Positions 63,737 through 64,000 of a DNA stretch of 64,000 nucleotides are shown in pieces. A program made the translations under genes and the position numbers. The notes under the pieces were generated by a model that saw nothing but the letters and a program-made list of their open reading frames with translations, was not told the origin of the DNA and ran no database searches. Numbering within the stretch: the stretch's first letter is position 1; the number at the start of each line of letters is the position of its first letter. The stretch comes from Thermoplasmatales archaeon (lineage in GTDB: Archaea > Thermoplasmatota > Thermoplasmata > Thermoplasmatales > Thermoplasmataceae), in the NCBI GenBank assembly GCA_026127925.1, contig JAJSLM010000007.1, forward strand, positions 1 through 64,000. The letters run 5' to 3'.

Positions 63737-63898
63737 TTACTTTCCTTCCAAGCAATTTGGGCAAACGCAATCGTCTGATACGCTTGACAAAAAATCTCTT
63801 CTCCCCTTTGGCAAGTAAACTGAGCTGCACCAACATCCAGTTATTCCCCCACAAGTAAATTCTGTTCCACAAATGGCGCATACTTTCCTTTTGCTCAT
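63737..63898 (-). CDS. Cysteine-rich CWC family protein, 53 aa
   Basis: A frame of 53 aa starts ATG at 63898 and ends TAA at 63737. It reads KVCAICGTEFTCGG, then GCWCSSVYLP and a final DDCVCPNCLEGK. The seven or so cysteines, with C-x2-C-G, C-W-C and C-x2-C, are the signature of the small zinc-binding CWC family of unknown function. A frame on the same strand covering 63678-63995 is out of register and not real. AT-rich TATA-like DNA precedes the ATG. Confidence 0.8.
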   Translation of the reverse strand: MSKRKVCAICGTEFTCGGITGCWCSSVYLPKGRRDFLSSVSDDCVCPNCLEGK

Positions 63899-63921
63899 AC
63901 ACGAATATATTAAAAATAATT

Positions 63922-64000
63922 TTAAAAAGTTTGTTGTTCTGGATTTGAATCGGCAGCAATTCTAAGAGTAGTGAATCTCTTTTGTCCAACCTCAAGATAA
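63922..64000 (-). CDS. C-terminal end of a gene running off the window
   Basis: On the minus strand an open frame enters from beyond 64000 and ends at the TAA at 63922-63924. Its 25 codons include YLEVGQKRFTTLRIAADSN and end in EQQTF. The residue mix looks like a folded protein rather than chance, but the fragment is too short to identify. The stop lies 24 nt upstream of the CWC gene, which might be cotranscribed. Confidence 0.4.
   Translation of the reverse strand, partial: YLEVGQKRFTTLRIAADSNPEQQTF

Noticed and set aside
63678-63995. 105-codon minus-strand frame
   Set aside because: It is an out-of-register reading over the CWC gene, whose cysteine pattern is unmistakable in the other frame.
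1-64000. CRISPR arrays, rRNA and tRNA genes
   Set aside because: Reading the intergenic regions I saw no direct-repeat/spacer pattern, rRNA signature or cloverleaf; a tRNAscan or CRISPR search would settle short or diverged cases.

Overview
The window looks like chromosomal DNA from an acidophilic, aerobic archaeon of the order Thermoplasmatales. The evidence is archaeal information-processing genes (fibrillarin FlpA, aMBF1, Emg1/Nep1, diphthine synthase, archaeal-type AlaRS, membrane LonB, a probable KEOPS Cgi121 and an archaeal RqcH). It also has a plasma-membrane-type H+-ATPase, sulfocyanin plus a B-type haem-copper oxidase, and bifunctional PGI/PMI. Many genes have a TATA-like box about 22-28 nt before the start codon, as expected for leaderless transcripts; a GGTGA Shine-Dalgarno is used at a few starts. 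I saw no rRNA, tRNA or CRISPR array.

Layout. 1-0.7 kb: a truncated IS5-like transposase. 0.8-8.5 kb: MenA-type prenyltransferase, a membrane protein with duplicated TPR-like modules, a P-type proton pump, UspA, aMBF1, FlpA and a methyltransferase. 8.5-16.1 kb: alaS, a site-2-protease homologue with a destroyed zinc motif, a COG3199 NAD-kinase-like protein and a DUF2070 membrane protein. 16.1-17.4 kb: a decayed IS200/IS605-type tnpB element; an internally deleted relative lies at 51.9-52.1 kb. 17.5-24.2 kb: LonB, Cgi121, PfkB kinase, enolase, Dph5, and an hsp20-HTH pair behind a perfect 8-5-8 inverted repeat. 24.6-27.8 kb: complete succinate dehydrogenase operon. 27.9-33.8 kb: dCMP deaminase, an Egghead-like GT2, gamma carbonic anhydrase, an orphan D12-class adenine methylase, purC, and a stand-alone PolB-like 3'-5' exonuclease.

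33.9-39.9 kb is a formate dehydrogenase/molybdopterin island (moaA, moaD, fdhD, DUF1641, a 998-aa NuoG-like FdhA, moaE). 40.1-46.1 kb is a terminal-oxidase operon: a small membrane protein, CuA subunit II, subunit I with HPVVY in place of HPEVY, sulfocyanin, haem O synthase, an unknown polytopic protein with a Cys-Gln-Cys motif, and a CPBP-like protein. SDH, FDH, the menaquinone-type prenyltransferase, the oxidase and the proton ATPase together outline an aerobic respiratory chain in an acid-adapted cell.

46.3-54.9 kb: thioesterase, a degenerate hydrolase-like protein, a NicO-like transporter downstream of a DtxR-type regulator with its own putative operator, RqcH, PGI/PMI with a tiny upstream membrane peptide, a LigB-like protein, Emg1 and a SufR-like regulator. 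54.9-64 kb: HtpX, a heterodimeric ABC exporter with one degenerate ATP site, an MFS carrier, several small unknown proteins, a sugar nucleotidyltransferase, a 53-aa cysteine-rich CWC protein and the end of a further gene.

I found no defence-like or CRISPR-like cassette. The best candidates for undescribed biology are the S2P pseudoprotease, the unknown CxC membrane protein in the oxidase operon, and the two compact regulator/operator modules (hsp20-HTH and DtxR-NicO).
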